Part shown: positions 1-14,100 of the stretch, in pieces
How positions within the stretch are numbered: the stretch's first letter is position 1
Layout: each line of letters opens with the position of its first letter
Origin: Dirofilaria immitis
Lineage: Eukaryota > Nematoda > Chromadorea > Rhabditida > Onchocercidae
Reading direction: 5' to 3'
DNA: 64,000 nt
NCBI GenBank assembly: GCA_024305405.1
Contig: JAKNDB010000107.1
Span: 5,192,501-5,256,500 of the forward strand
The notes under the pieces: generated by a model
Databases searched by the model: none
Told to the model about the DNA's origin: nothing
What the model saw: only the letters and a program-made list of their open reading frames with translations
Made by a program: the position numbers and the translations under genes

Positions 1-244
1 TGTTACCTTTTTGTTTTAATATTTCATGGATTATCGAAATTGCGTTGCAAGTTAATAGGAAGTTTTGAAACTGGGTTGCAATAAGATGGAAATTTTGTGC
101 ATTTTGGGAAGAAATTCGTTTATGTTATTGGATTTTTTCAGTACAAGTTTTTTAGGATACTGCAGAAAAAGGAAAAGAGAACTTTTATGTTTTTCTTCAT
201 TTATATGCATTTATTATCTACCAAACAGATGAATTTTTATATAG
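1..244. other. intron or upstream sequence of the Nck gene
   Basis: No exon is recognisable here. It precedes the first SH3 exon seen and ends in a usable acceptor (ttttatatag). The first SH3 domain of Nck must lie upstream of the window. Confidence 0.5.
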
Positions 245-2980
245 GTTGCTGGAGTGATATCACAGGCTGTTGCAAAATATTCTTATGAACCGCAGCGAGA
301 AGATGAACTGAGGTTATGTAAGGGTGATATTGTTACTGTACTTGAAAAAAGCTCGGATGGTTGGTGGAAAGGAAAGGTAATAATCGGTATTTAATTCCAT
401 TATAAATGAGTTGTAACCAAATCTTCGAACTTTCAAAATCAGTTTTTGAAGTTTCTTTACTGAAGAATTGAAGCAATTATTATGCCGTTTTTTAATCCAC
501 TTTTGTTACATAATTATGCTGTTCATTTTGTATATCATCCTTTACGAAACGACATAATATTTTTTAAAAATTATTTTTTTTGTTATGTTTAAATAGATAT
601 AATATAAAAGGCAGAGCGCTGTTTTGTTTTTCATTACATATAGTATATTTTTAAAGGGTGGAAAAGCACTTTCTGACCGATCATAGTGTTTTGGAATATT
701 CCATATCAAAAGACATTGAACAGAAGAGAAGACAATAGCGAGAAAAAGAATTTCGTATGTATGTGATTAAATGTTCTTCCAGGAATTAGAAGAGATGTTT
801 CATTTCAGTGCCGGGAACAAATGGGCTGGTTTCCTTCGAATTATATTGATGAATCTCCTCCAAATACTTTTTCGACTCCAAAAGTAATGTCGAGATAGGA
901 AATGGTTTCAACAAAGTTTGAATTTCTATTATTTCTCCTCTTCTTATAAAATAAATTCGATTTAATGATTTGTAGCTTTCCAATACCATTAAATACTGAG
1001 GTATTTTAAATGATGAAAAGTTCTTTTGTAGCCGAACAATGGACTCATCATGTTGCCTTTGCAAAGGGTCCTTGAAGTAGTCGTTGCATTATACTCGTTT
1101 GAAGCTCAAAATTCAGAAGAATTATCATTCTATAAAGGTAAGCATCAGGATATATCTATTATTAGTAATTTAAATTAAAATAAATTTAATATTATTTATT
1201 TTGACAAGTTCATTGCTTGATTTTTTTCATTTTAATATTGGAAAGGGAAACAAGAAGGATGCAAATAAATGCTTGTTGATATTTGCATAATTAGAGGCCG
1301 AATTTTGGTAAGAATGGTGATATTTTAAAATGCTAATGAATCTAATCGATAATCTTTTCATTTACAAAACTAAATCTTTAATTTATCTGAAAATATTTGG
1401 CCCCTGTTATGTTTTTGCTTTTAATATTAAATTGAAAAATATTGGCATTCGTTTGTAATTAACAATACTAATGCCCTTTTATAAATAACAATGCACTTTG
1501 CCATCATATTTGGCAAATAATTGAAAATTCAAAATTTATGATAATATTTTCAGGCGAACGTTTGGAAATCATTGATCATCCAGCTCATGATCCAGAATGG
1601 TGGAAAGCTCGAAACGAAAAAGGTTGCACGGGGCTCGTGCCAACAAATTATATAGAGGTAAAAAGAAATTTTAATTTTTTAAAGTCATTTCGTCATGTTA
1701 TTTAGTAATTAGTTATTGTGACACTTGAATATTTTTTAGGTAGTGGATTCGAATCCTAATCCAAGTACCGATCACTTTGTTTCATCTACATCAGAACGGC
1801 GACTAAGAGCTTCATCTAGTAACAATGCAATTTCTTCAGCAATAAGAAATGGCAGGTTAGTCTCAAAGTAAAAGGAAGGATATGGAAAAAGATGTTGGAC
1901 TGTTTTGAAAAATGCACCTGGAACTTATGCCTCAAAAATAACTCCAATTATAAATTAGAGAAAGTGAAAAAAAAATTAAATTGCATGGTTTTCGTGGCTT
2001 TATGTAATTTTTTGAGCACATGCTTTTGGTTTTTATTTCGCAGATTTGTATTATAACTTTTAATTTCCAATGTTTTTTATTACCGAAAACAAAAACGCTT
2101 CGTTGTTTACTTAATTCGTTAGCATGTTCCTTTATAATGTGCAAAATTTAAAGATGAGACACTTTTTCAAGGATTAATAAAGTTCGACGTACGTTATTTA
2201 AAACCCGAACTTTTAAATGAATCTTTATTTCCAAATGTGTGTTATTAACAATAAATTTTGTTATTTCTCACTATTTTAGTTATTTACGAGTATTAGGTAA
2301 ATAATGAAATTACGATGAAAACAGATACAATGACCATAAAATTTCTAAAGTTCTCACACTGACACTTTGTTTTTATTTTAATAAGAAATTAATACAAGCT
2401 AGCATAAATTTATTGCAGCAGTTCTCGACTTACTGGTCCGTATGTAAATCAACCGTGGTACTATGGAAAATTGTCACGTGACGAAACTGATGCACTGCTG
2501 AATGCTCGTGGTATTGATGGTGACTACTTAGTCAGAGACAGCGAAAGTAATGTAAGTAAATTTTCAGTTTTGAAAAATTATGTATGAATGCGTTAGAAAT
2601 TCCTAAAGTTTCTCATTTTAAATAGTTGGTAATAATTTTTGGAGAGAAATTTGAGCGAAAAATATTTTACCATCTCTATCTTCCTTCTATCACTTCCTCG
2701 CTTGTTTGTTCATTTTAAGAAAATTTTAATTAGGTGGCGTAGATTATCTGGCTGATGAGAGCAATGTTTTTAGCCGGGTGATTATTCGATTTCGCTGAAA
2801 GCTGCTGGTCGCAATAAGCATTTTTGGGTGCAAGTGGATATGGCGAATAAATCATTTAAGATAGGTACTCGAACATTCGTCACTATGGACGACCTATTGA
2901 AACATTATATGGCAAGTCCAATTTATACCAATGATAAGACTAGTGAACGATTATTTTTGATTAAACCGTTGCCAAAATGA
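245..2980 (+). CDS. nck-1: Nck-type SH3/SH2 adaptor protein, 3' part of gene (5' exons outside window)
   Basis: Cytoplasmic adaptor that links phosphotyrosine signals through its SH2 domain to proline-rich actin regulators through its SH3 domains. Exons: 245-376, 809-883, 1032-1137, 1554-1657, 1740-1855, 2419(or 2422)-2551, 2774-2980, all in compatible phase. The first two encode an SH3 with the features of Nck SH3-2 (REDEL near its start, [16 protein letters not shown]). The next two encode SH3-3 ([35 protein letters not shown]). After a Ser-rich linker the last two encode SH2: PWYYGKLSR, then the phosphotyrosine pocket YLVRDSESN, and the end LFLIKPLPK before the stop at 2978. SH3-1 is missing because the window starts mid-gene. 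Order and motifs match vertebrate NCK and worm NCK-1. No frame break is seen in this gene. The start of the first exon could be 245 or 266. Confidence 0.93.
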
Positions 2981-4335
2981 ACATACGCATATACATATAA
3001 CGAAATCATTTGATATTTTTAACGGGTGCTTTCAGAATCACAGTGCTTGCCAAATTGATTGTTTTCGGAAGTATATTTCTACTTAATTCTGTGTTTGATA
3101 TTCCCTGCTCTCTTTCAAAAATTTCTGTTATGTGTAAAAATTTTTGTAATTTTGAAAGTTAAAATTTCCAGTAACTCCTGCCATAAACCGGACTGCCAGG
3201 ATTTTAGATCGTTTTATTGCACCTAATTTTGCAAATCCCTTGACCTTAGTCCAAAAGAAAAATGAAGTTATTGTGTCTAAATCACAAGATGAAACGAATA
3301 TTACGATGGGGAAGTTATCGCTTTTCCGCCTCTTAACATTTATTTCTGTCCTTAATTTTATGATATTTCTTCATATAACTATCTATTATCAAGCGTTTAT
3401 GTGTTTCAAATCTTTGTAATTTATAAAAACGAAGAAAAGTAGAAAATTCTGAAGATTTCGAGACGTGAATCAGATTTTAGATGGTTATATAAAAATTTTT
3501 ATTATTTTTTTTAAATTTTTTACAGCGTTATGCCATGCTTTTTTAAGATTTAGTGTATATAATTTTTGTTCAATCGTAGTAATTCTTATTCTGCTTGAGA
3601 ATTTCCTTCTGTGTGATAATCGAAAATTTTCGTTTTTAGATTTTCAGAAATCAAATTTTCAAGTATTCAATTAATAATTTTGTTCCTGCGATTTGAACAA
3701 ATTACTAATTATCCAATTAATTTGTAAAAATTATAATAATGCCAGTTGCGCGAAATATTGTGCAGACAATTATCATTCTGCATTACATTTCACGAGTAAG
3801 GTAGGAACATTATAACATATCTCCGAAGTTGAGAAAATATTGCAAATTGTAATCGTTATTCAAAAAAAATGATTGTATTTATTGACAGTGATGTAAATTG
3901 GGGCGATGTACCTGGTAAAGAAGATGATTTAAGATATATTAATGGTTTCTTGTTCGATCATTAAATATGTCAGTTTTCATTTCCTGAATTCGACAGTGAT
4001 TCAAAATTTTGATGGCAGTCATTTTATACGTTTTTAACCTAAAAATAACGAATATGATAGTTATATAAGATTCTATCCACTTTTCTTATGAAATAAATAG
4101 AAGACAATAAAATTATAATGTTATTCGTGGGATACTTTCTGTATTTTCTTGTTATGATATTTCAGTTTTTTACCTGGAAGTAGCTGAATAAAAATTTCAT
4201 GCTTCTGAATGGAATTATACCTCTATACTGTCGGGAAATTTATATGAGCAAATTTTTTTCTTTTGAAATTTGAGATTTTTGCATATTCGGGAACAACGTT
4301 AGCATTATAATTTTTAATAATTTACATATGTGCAT
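2981..4335. other. spacer between convergent Nck and DB-module genes
   Basis: Holds the presumed 3' UTRs of the two convergent genes. Several stop-rich short frames are present; none shows domain features. An AATAAA-like run near 4092 is too far from either stop to assign. Confidence 0.5.
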
Positions 4336-5743
4336 TCACATCTCTCGTATACCACTATGGTGACAGTACATGATAACGTTCCAGTTGTACATACAGGTGG
4401 CATCTTCCATTGTGATTTGTTCAATTGCCGTTCCAGTTGGATCACACATCCGTAAACATCGGCTACCCACCTGTAATTTGATTTGTGTGATTCGTTCATT
4501 TGTTAACGTTGATTCATGGTCAAATTAATAAATCTTATGTTTACCTGAAGCTGTGGATCGTTTAAATTTAAGTGTACGCAGCATTTGCGATTGTCGCGAT
4601 TCTGTGATGCGCAATAAAGAATGCTAGATATATATTTGAGACCGCATTTCTTCTCACGAAAATTTGAAATGAGCTAAAATTTCAAATATTGTGAAAGTAC
4701 TGTCAAACTACATACTCCACTCATCCATAATACCCAGAACATTCGGAAGTATTAGGTATTGCTATTTTTGAATGACAAAATCATTTGCGAATATATAAGA
4801 AATTTTTTGATAGATTTTTAAATAAAAATAATCTTTTAATAAAGTAACCCTATGCAATGGCCATCTGAAAATCTTGGAATTCATAATAATTTGAGTATGA
4901 TCTGCTAAATACATATGACCATTTGCATCATTAATATGAAACTAAATTTTAAGAAGGAATCATCTAACTAAGTAATATTTACCAATTCGCGTGTGGCATT
5001 TTGATCAGTTTCGTAAACACACATTGAACGGCATTCTTTTGGTACATAGATACTGCAACATGACTGGAAAAGCTTATCAGCAACAGATCGACTGGTACAT
5101 GGCTTGTAACCTAATTCGACGGTACCACAAAGTGGCTAAAAAAGGTTACAAATACCAAATATGTAGTTATACTGTAATTTTTACAATTAATTAGTTTCTA
5201 TTTTTGGTGGTTCATGTACTATCAAGAAGTAACATTTTGAATTTCAGAACAATTTAATTTCATTTATGAAACTCTAGACTCTTTCAAATATAAATTAAGC
5301 ATTTGAAAAATATACCAATGGATGCCCATGAAATGCAGAATTTGGTGATCGTTTCAAATCACTTTTCTCTTTCATATTACGCTTGAACATCAGACTTTTA
5401 CGCTCTGGACAATTTGCGAGAATGTATTTAAAACAGTGTTTCGGAACACAATCAGATGTCCACCTCAAAAACAGCATCCCGACATTGGAACGAGTGGACA
5501 TTTTTTAGCTACAAATCATCATTCTATTTAATTCATAAATATAAAATTGATTCTGATGCTTATCGAAGACGATTTTCAATTATTGATTTATCATTTAACT
5601 TTATCATTTTCATATATTTTATTTGCTTCGTAATGCTTTTTGTAAATATAATTTGAAATCTTTCAATTTTTGGAAAAAATGAAAACCTCCTGAGCGGTTG
5701 ATTGCTGAATGAATAGAGGAGCTAATATGAATTGCCATAACAT
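4336..5743 (-). CDS. secreted DB-module cysteine-rich protein
   Basis: Extracellular cysteine-rich protein of the nematode DB module family (Pfam DB); its molecular role is unknown. Exons on the minus strand: 5687-5743, 5316-5508, 4983-5135, 4545-4673, 4336-4470. Exon 1 is a signal peptide (MLWQFILAPLF..., likely cut after STA). Exon 3 has the hallmark FQSCCSIYVPKECRSMC. Exon 4 gives ILYCASQNRDNRKCC, and exon 5 the last cysteines (RCLRMC, ATC, MYC) and stop. Exons 3-5 join in phase 0 without problems. Exon 2 (VPKHCFKYILANCPERK) only joins in frame if two bases are missing, plausibly in the A run after its acceptor and the T run near 5480; that would also create SGCCF. Without them, translation would have to start at the internal ATG at 5501, leaving no signal peptide. 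Family call is firm; N-terminal join is tentative. Confidence 0.82.
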
Positions 5744-5770
5744 TGTGAGTGGGACACAGAATCGGACTTA

Positions 5771-5783
5771 ACTGCAAAAAGAA
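5771..5783 (-). promoter_or_regulatory. splice acceptor just before the DB gene start (trans- or cis-splice)
   Basis: Minus-strand cttctttttgcag ends 28 bases upstream of the ATG at 5743. In nematodes such a site close to the start is usually an SL trans-splice acceptor. A 5' UTR intron is the alternative. Confidence 0.45.
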
Positions 5784-8193
5784 GAATCAATAAATTTCTT
5801 TTTACTTCTTCATTCAATGACCTATGATTTTCTGTACCAGAAATCTTGGTTGGATTCACTTCATTTTTCCTCTTTTTTTCTTTCTAAATTGTTGATGAAT
5901 CAATTTATATAATAAAAATCATTTTCAATTAATATAATTTAGAAAATACATTCAGTAGCCATTAAGTATAAACAAAGTTTCAAAAAGATGAGTGAATAAT
6001 ATATTATAATTAATATTATAAATATTAAAAATGATAATTGAAAATAATGTAAGAAAATTTAATTATTCAGATTACTTAAAAATAGGAATAATTTACACTA
6101 TTAAAGAACAAGAAAAAAGAAAAAAGAAAGAAAGATAAAGCAACTGAAAGAATTATTTCCTTGAGATTAATGTAAAGAAATGAAATCTCCCCGTTGTAAT
6201 ATAGAAAATAGAATGAAAAAAGAAAAAATAGGGAACAAATCATACATTATTTGGGAAGTGGAAATCGATAGGGGTGAAAGGTTAATTGCGTAATTGTATT
6301 AATTGATACAGGTGAGAATGTTGTCGGATCAGTGAAAGAGAATTTTCCAACAATTTTAAACTATTCAAGAAATTTCTCATCTCTTTTCGTCTGTAATAAA
6401 TTAATTGTTTCACTAGTGTCAAGCAATTTTCTTTCTCTTTTTCTTTTTCTACCACAATCAAAGATTTATATTTAACACGAAAATATAAATTGTTTGGACT
6501 GAAAGAACACCGAGAAAAACAAGTATTAATAACAAGCTTTTACTTATTAGCAGATTTTAACTGAAATTGCTATAGGAAATATTCCGTTAGATAATCTTAG
6601 TAACATCAAATCTTTCGAGTGGTGATTGTGATTAGGATAAAATAACGACAATGATACATAATGATGGTGAACTTTTTGAGAGAAATTGTTATTGGGTGCG
6701 TTTGAAAACGGACCAGATTACGGTTGATATTAATTTGGATGATGATGACGATAACGATGACCTCTATGAATATTTGACATGCATTCAGTAGTCGTATATC
6801 CAATGACATCGATTTTTAGAAATAGGCAATAAATACAAATCTTCTGATAGATAGATCTTTCTCTATCCCAATTCTTAATTCGCTTTTTATTTATATTTTA
6901 TCGATTTTACAGAACATAAAAAGTGCTTTTAATCATAATGTGAAGTATGAAAGACAAAAAAGAAATTATTACTATCATGTTTGTAATGATCAACAAGTAT
7001 AATTGCTTTCAAAAATTTTATTCTAAAATTTGAAATGATCGTTGACAACACAACGTATCAATTCAACTCAAAATTCACATAAGGAATTAGTCGAACTTCA
7101 AATGCATGAAATAATGGAATTTAATGAAATTGTTTAATTGATTGAAATTGATGAAAAAATTTAATGAAAAATTGCAAAATCAATTGATATGATTAATCAT
7201 ATGAAAATGCAGAAGAGTTTACGGGAAATTCCTAGACTTCTCGAATTTGGGATAAATTTGTGATAAAAAAATGAACAAACAATAATTATAATAAGATAAT
7301 CTGTTGAAATAATTCATTTTTTCAATATACAACAAAGCTGCAAAGCTATTATTTTGTTTAAAACTTATTGTCATATCAATAGAGATTATGAGATAAACAA
7401 AAGAAATAAAGACGAATCTAAAAGCATTGAGATAAAAAAAAAGTATCGTCAAGTTATTCGATATATATTTATTGTACAATCTCGGTCAAACCTGTGTAAT
7501 TGTATTGAAAAAAGAAAGAAAAAACCCGCTAAAAATATCTATCATGAAAGAAAAAGGAGACGATTGCAAAGAGATAAATAATTAATTTTATATAATCAAA
7601 TTTTTTAAGACTATAAATGTATAAATGATTTTGCATTTTAAGTATGCAATATAAACAAATTCAAAAAAAATTGGATTTTTCAAAGTATAGAAAGAACAAA
7701 AAAATTAATATAGCCATAATAATCAATGAAATTATTTTCTTAACAATAATTACTTTCATTACTTGAATTCAAAACAATTTCATTTTTTATAAGCAAAAAT
7801 TTTAATACGAAATTTATTTAAATATTTCCTGAATATTAGTTAATAAGTATAAAAGGAAAAAGATCAATGAAAAAGAAATGAGGATAGTAAAAGAGGTGAA
7901 GAAAGAAAGTTTAATAAGAAATGGCTAATGTTTAAAATTTATCGAATTCAAATTTAAGAATTAAAAATTTTTCATTTGAAAATATTAATATTTTCAATTC
8001 TATTAAAATAATATAAAACACTTTGATGTGCTAAAAAATTCCTAAATTAATAGGTATTTTACATAATTAATTGCTTATAAACTATGTACTATGTATGAGC
8101 AACAAAAAAGAAAAAAGAACGGGAAAGATTAAAAATATACATATTTAAGATAAAGCAAGAAAGAAAATGAAAATGAAAGATAAAGAAGAAGTT
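5784..8193. other. gene-free spacer
   Basis: AT-rich spacer with long purine runs (for example around 6110-6140 and 7500-7570). Open frames here are low-complexity Lys/Ile/Asn-rich and overlap each other on both strands. I see no gene. Confidence 0.55.
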
Positions 8194-11100
8194 CTAATCG
8201 TTTGATTCCATTTCTTGTCCATCGATTGGATCCATTTCATGTGGTCCCATATAACGACATGATTTTTGACTACTTGTAGATAAAAATGTTCGATAACAAT
8301 TAGCATTTGTTAAACAATCCGGTAAAGCACCCAAAAGTGCCGGTAAAAGGATAAGTCCATGTAGTAAGCTCCATGATACCACCAATATAATCGTTTTAAA
8401 AAGACCATCGGTGAATAACTCTATAATTTAATGAAAAATGCAAGAGATTTGAATTTTTGTAGAATTCGCAACCATTAATTTTTACAATTATAAAAGGTTT
8501 TAATTTTTAGTCTTTATAATTTAAAATATATCTGTAAATGCTAAATTGTTTTCAAGCAATTTATGAATCATGTAAAACTGTCACTTAGAAAAATTAAAAT
8601 TGGTTTAGTAAAAATGGTAATTTAGAACTTAAAAACTTTTGGCTTACCTGCAAAAAAACAAGTGGTAAAACACACATCACCGTCGATGCAGCAGCCTGTA
8701 TCATTGGCCAACCGACACTCTGCAAAGTATGCTCGAGCTTTTCATGTGGACCTTTGATTGAATTTTTACTATTTTCTTATTTCGAATTTCTCGTCGATTA
8801 GTTAGCTGAAAAATAACTACTTTTAGAATGATGCAAAATTTTCCGATTTTTTGCTTTGCACAAAAGTTAAACTAATGTAAAGGTAATCGAGTAAATTAAA
8901 GAAGTGTATCACTGAACGATTGAAAAATCAAAGTACATGTTGAACATATTTGTAAAGATCAAATGTTTATTTGAATTAATTACCTGATAGTGATAAGAGA
9001 CATGAGCAGTAAAATCAACTGATAAACCAATAGACATTAATACAGCAACTGTTGTTACCGGATCCAAATCAAAATGCCACCAGGAGAGAAATCCAAATAC
9101 ACCTAAATAATGAAATATATAAATAGGAAAAAAACTAATATATTAGCAGAATTATTATAACTGCTACTTCAGCAATTGTTCAGATTAATTTCTGCTCCTA
9201 AATGAACTAATTATTATTAGATCAAATAAATATAGCCCCAGAAAACAATTAGCTAAACAAATAATATTTAAAATATATTATTTAATATCGATAAGTGGAT
9301 ATTTCTACTTATCAACTATTAACTGTATTGACTATTAAATAGAAGAGCTGATGATTGTTTGAATAAATATTCAATTTTGAGATACCTTCTTAAATAAGAA
9401 ATCTAAGGTACTACATACGAATTAGTAAAACTAAATACGGTATTATAATATACTCTATCTGTTACGATAATAAACATTAAACTGTAATCTGTGAAAATAT
9501 CCACTAAAAATTCTCAACAAATCATAATCCGAATTATTGCATCGATGATAACAAACTTATCAAATATGACTATGGCTATAATGATACTGTATCTCGAGCT
9601 TCATTTACCGAGACTTATGGAAGCGATTGCGATAGATGCTGTTATGATGCTGCATGGATTCGGAATAAATAGTGCACAAACAACTGCCATACAAATTAAT
9701 GTTAGAGTACCGGTCTGAAATTGTGCATCATTTATTTACCATTAATAATCAGCAAATTTAATTTAGTACATACTTGATTTTGGCAATTGCTAATATAATT
9801 GATTAACTGAAATCAAAGAATTTCAATTTATAAGACGAATATTAACAAAATTATCTTCCTAAAGACAATAATAAATTAAAATACACAACAACTGTTTATA
9901 GATCAATTAATTATATCTTGCACCAATTTATACGAATAATAAGTGAAAATGAAAATAACTGCAGTTAAAATAGCAAATAATTAAATAGTCCAAATAAACA
10001 TCTTTACAACGATGTAAATAAATCTTTACCTACATCGATAAATAAACAAACAAATTTTTACCTGCATCGCAACTGTTTTTAAGCTAAGCATTTGATCAAC
10101 AAACATTCCATTAGCTTCCCAAACTGTCACATTTAAATCCTTAAATTTAAATGAAAAAATAGTTGAAAAATAATTAATTAAGTGGAATTATTTTTATTCA
10201 TTTAAAAAAATAATTTAATCCTTGATAAATTACGAAATAAATAATAGCTGATCAATTTGAATATTATTTTTAAATTATTATTGAAATTTTAAACATTTTA
10301 CTTTATAGTTCGCAGCAATCTTTCGCCATTTCTCCATTAATTCAATTCGCACTTCCCATGTTGACGTATTTCTATATGCTACGATAAACCAAAAACGATT
10401 TACTTGAAGCCCATCTCTATAAGTTAATTATATCATGCAAAATTACTTCTTACTTTTATAATTTTATTAAATTTCAAAAATTTTCAATTATATTTCTAAT
10501 TTTGCAAAACGATTTACTTAATAAATTACTTTGTTTTAGTTACGATCATACATGTGTTCCAGTGTGTATAAAAGGGCGATTCGAGAAAGCTTTCCAGTTT
10601 GTCAAAATCAAGACCCGTTTCAGAATAAGAAATTTTACTAGTTGATTCGATATTATCGAAATTGAAAAATGACCACAATGATGACATAGGATCACCATGC
10701 TTATAATAGTGTTCATAGTCGCGAAGCCATAACAACGTCGAAATATTTCCTATAAAATTATAGAGAATTTGAAATTTTCATTGACATTTTAGTAAAATTA
10801 ATTCTTGTATAATTTCACGTGGATCAATAATTTTAATTTTTTAATTGTAGTGGGAAGCAATTAACTATTAAATTAATAGGTGAAACTGATGAAATTACCA
10901 AATTTCGCAGATCTTTGCATCCCCTTATCCTAGCTTACCTCTACATAGTGGTAAACTTTCAAAATCATTGACAAGTTGCCAAAATCGTTGCATTGGTTGT
11001 TGTTTTCGAATATCAAGCGGATTATTTATAAGTACCGTCACCGGATGATATTCATCCCAAACTATAAATTCATACCTTAGTCAAGAAAATAACATGAAAA

Positions 11101-14100
11101 TGACAAAAAAATTTTAAAAATTTAAATTACGAAACAAATTTTTAATTGTAAATAAATTAAAAATATCATTTATCAAGTAAAAGAAATTCCACTTCTCAGG
11201 ATTTCTTTTATCCGAAGGAAGAAAACAAAGTTAAGTGGAAAATAAATTTAGTAAGAAATTGGAAAACACACTGAATATTTTTTTGAAAAGCAATAACATA
11301 CTTATTTCATTAAGTATTCGATTTGGCCTTTGTATCGGTGAATCTCGGGGTAAAATTTTCACTGTATCCAATCTAGTTTTTATGCTCAGTGCACCAATAA
11401 TGGCAAAATACCAGTAAACAAGTACTGCAACAAATAAAAATACCGTGAAACAGCGATGCTCCAACATACGACAATACATTCTTAGAATCCATTTCATAAA
11501 TCTATCAATCTAAAACAATAAAATAATTATAATCAGTGAAATCTGTAATAGAAGAACAAACTTTCCTATCAGATATAAATTTTAAAATTTCAAAATTTAA
11601 GTCTATTAATTTAATTTATAGAAATTTTCTCATTCGTTATTCTTTACCGTGATTATATTATTGAAATAAAAAGCATGCATAGAATCCTAAGCATATCCGT
11701 TGATTTAATTTATAATAAAAATCTTTAATAGAAACTATGAAACCTTCAAACGCCATCCATATAGTAGGGTTTTCTCTGGACATGATGATACCATATACTT
11801 TTTATTACATTTTTCACAATATGAAGCTAATGCCAATACAGGTCCAAATAAAATTAATTCATATAAATAATCCAATCCCATTGCAATAGCTGTTGACATA
11901 CAAAATAATCGTATTTCTACAACAAATATATCTGTATATATATGAAAACAAAAATCAATATTTGATCAAATCAAATTGTAATATATTAATTGTGCTTGTA
12001 TGATTCAATATTTATATATAAAATAAAACTGCCATGATATTGTAGAATTTCAAAAATTGATTGTAATTCTTAAGAAATTAATTTCTTAAATAAAAAATAC
12101 TGTAACATATAAAGATACCAAATATTATTTTGAATATTACTTTATCAATGATTTTACCCGGTGTAGGAGTTAAAGCACCGATACTGAATGAAATAAAATT
12201 GGTTAATGAAGTAATTGTAATAGAAGGTCCAACTTCTTCAAACACTAAACCAAGTCGAATACCAACACTACTAGTATGAAGTGCTAAACGTTGCCAAGGA
12301 TGGATCATCAAAAATGCATCATCCACACCTTTAAATAATTAAGCACTTAATTTTTACAGTTTTATTTCAAAATTTTAGAAATATTTTGAGTTAAAAATTC
12401 ACGGAATCCATAGAATTGATTACCTGGATGTCTGAAATTTGAAATAATCTTGATTTTTTATACGCAAAATATTTATAATCCATTATGTAAACATAAATAT
12501 TATTTAAGAATTTATTAATGCTTATCATTTTTCAAATGTGCATCACTCTAGCAGATTTGTTTATTTACTTTGGCATAACATTGATCGGTAAAAGAACAAA
12601 CATCCCAACCATTCTTTTGATAGAAATTTTGGTTTTTTTGAGATCCAAAAATTTTTCGGAAATGAAAACTTTAAAGGATTAACAAAAAAAAGAGAAAATT
12701 ATTGGCTAACCAATGCCCATTATAAGGAATGGCATAACCATCATAAGTGAATTAATTCGAATACCCAAAAGCGATATGATACCATATGACGATGTAATAG
12801 AAAGTATTGGACATAGAATGGAACCAAATGCTACCAAAACTTTGCCCCAATCCATTGCATTATGAAAAATTGCACCAGCAAGAACCGTAACAGTCACAAA
12901 AACATCATAAAACCAAAACCTGAAAATTTCAATATGATTGAAATTAGGATACGAAATACTAAGTACTAATTAGGCAGAAGTAATTAAAACAATATAAGAC
13001 AAGTAAAGGTAATATTAAATAATCAAACTAATAAATAGCATTAAATGATAAATATAAATGTCTTTTAAGTAAAATTTATTATTACATAATAAAAATGATG
13101 TAAAGTTTTTATTATACAATAATAATTCATTTCCAAAAGAAAATGTTTCAAAAAAATTTTAAAACAATAAATAATTTCTAAAAACTAATATAATAATTTA
13201 ATTAAACAAATCTACTTCAAACCTGCAACAAAAAAGGCGCAAGTTTTTGGCCATCTTTAATCATTTCGTTATTAAGAATTTCTGTACCAATTACCTAAAA
13301 TTTTATAAGATTTCATTTGACTTGAAAAAAATCTGAAATCTTTCGCAACAAATTTGTAAACATTTAGCAAGCATTCATTTCATTATCTCAAATATAAACC
13401 TCCATATCAATTAAGTCATTTTTGTAATGATTTCGAGCAAATTCAAAAACAGAAAGTTCCCATGACGATAGCTTCCGTTCCATTTCAAATGTTGAACGAT
13501 CAGCGCGATAAAGGGCCAAAACTACCTGAAATTTAAAATGAAATTTAGAAATGTTCAGAACCCAAAATTACATCGTAATAAGTAATAGCCACATATTACT
13601 GTCTGATATGAAAAATTTCGTCTGAATATAATTATTTCAAAAATATTAAATATCAAATTTTTAATAAAAAAATAAAATCTTTAAAATTCCAAATATCCAA
13701 TATCAAAATTTAAAGCTTACTTTAACGAATTGCAAATTTGAAACTAAGTGCGCATAGGATGTATTTGCAGGTAATTTATCAGCGGTAATATTTTGGCCAA
13801 CAAACATGTCTTTTTGGGCATTTCTTTGATAGTAATCCCGAAAAAGTTCCTTTCCAAATGAACATCAAAGCCATCAATTTTGCTACTGGATATGTTAAGG
13901 ATGTATCATCCGAAAGTGGTTCACCGCGTTGCAAACGAATCCTTTCCGCATCGACACTTTGCTTTAAAAAACTTTAATTAATTTAATTTGGTGAATGAAT
14001 TCCAGAAATGAAAAAATTATCAATTAATAATTGGAATGAAATATAAATACATGTTTACCGATTATTAGCTTTTTATTTACCATCAATATATAATAAATCA

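Noticed and set aside
9491..9718. 75-codon plus-strand frame
   Set aside because: Antisense shadow of the PTR exon 9609-9714, whose minus-strand reading matches the family and joins its neighbours in phase.
13850..13890. 37-base micro-intron in PTR exon 5
   Set aside because: It keeps frame but has a weak acceptor, is shorter than usual nematode introns, and removes residues expected in the family; two missing bases fit better.
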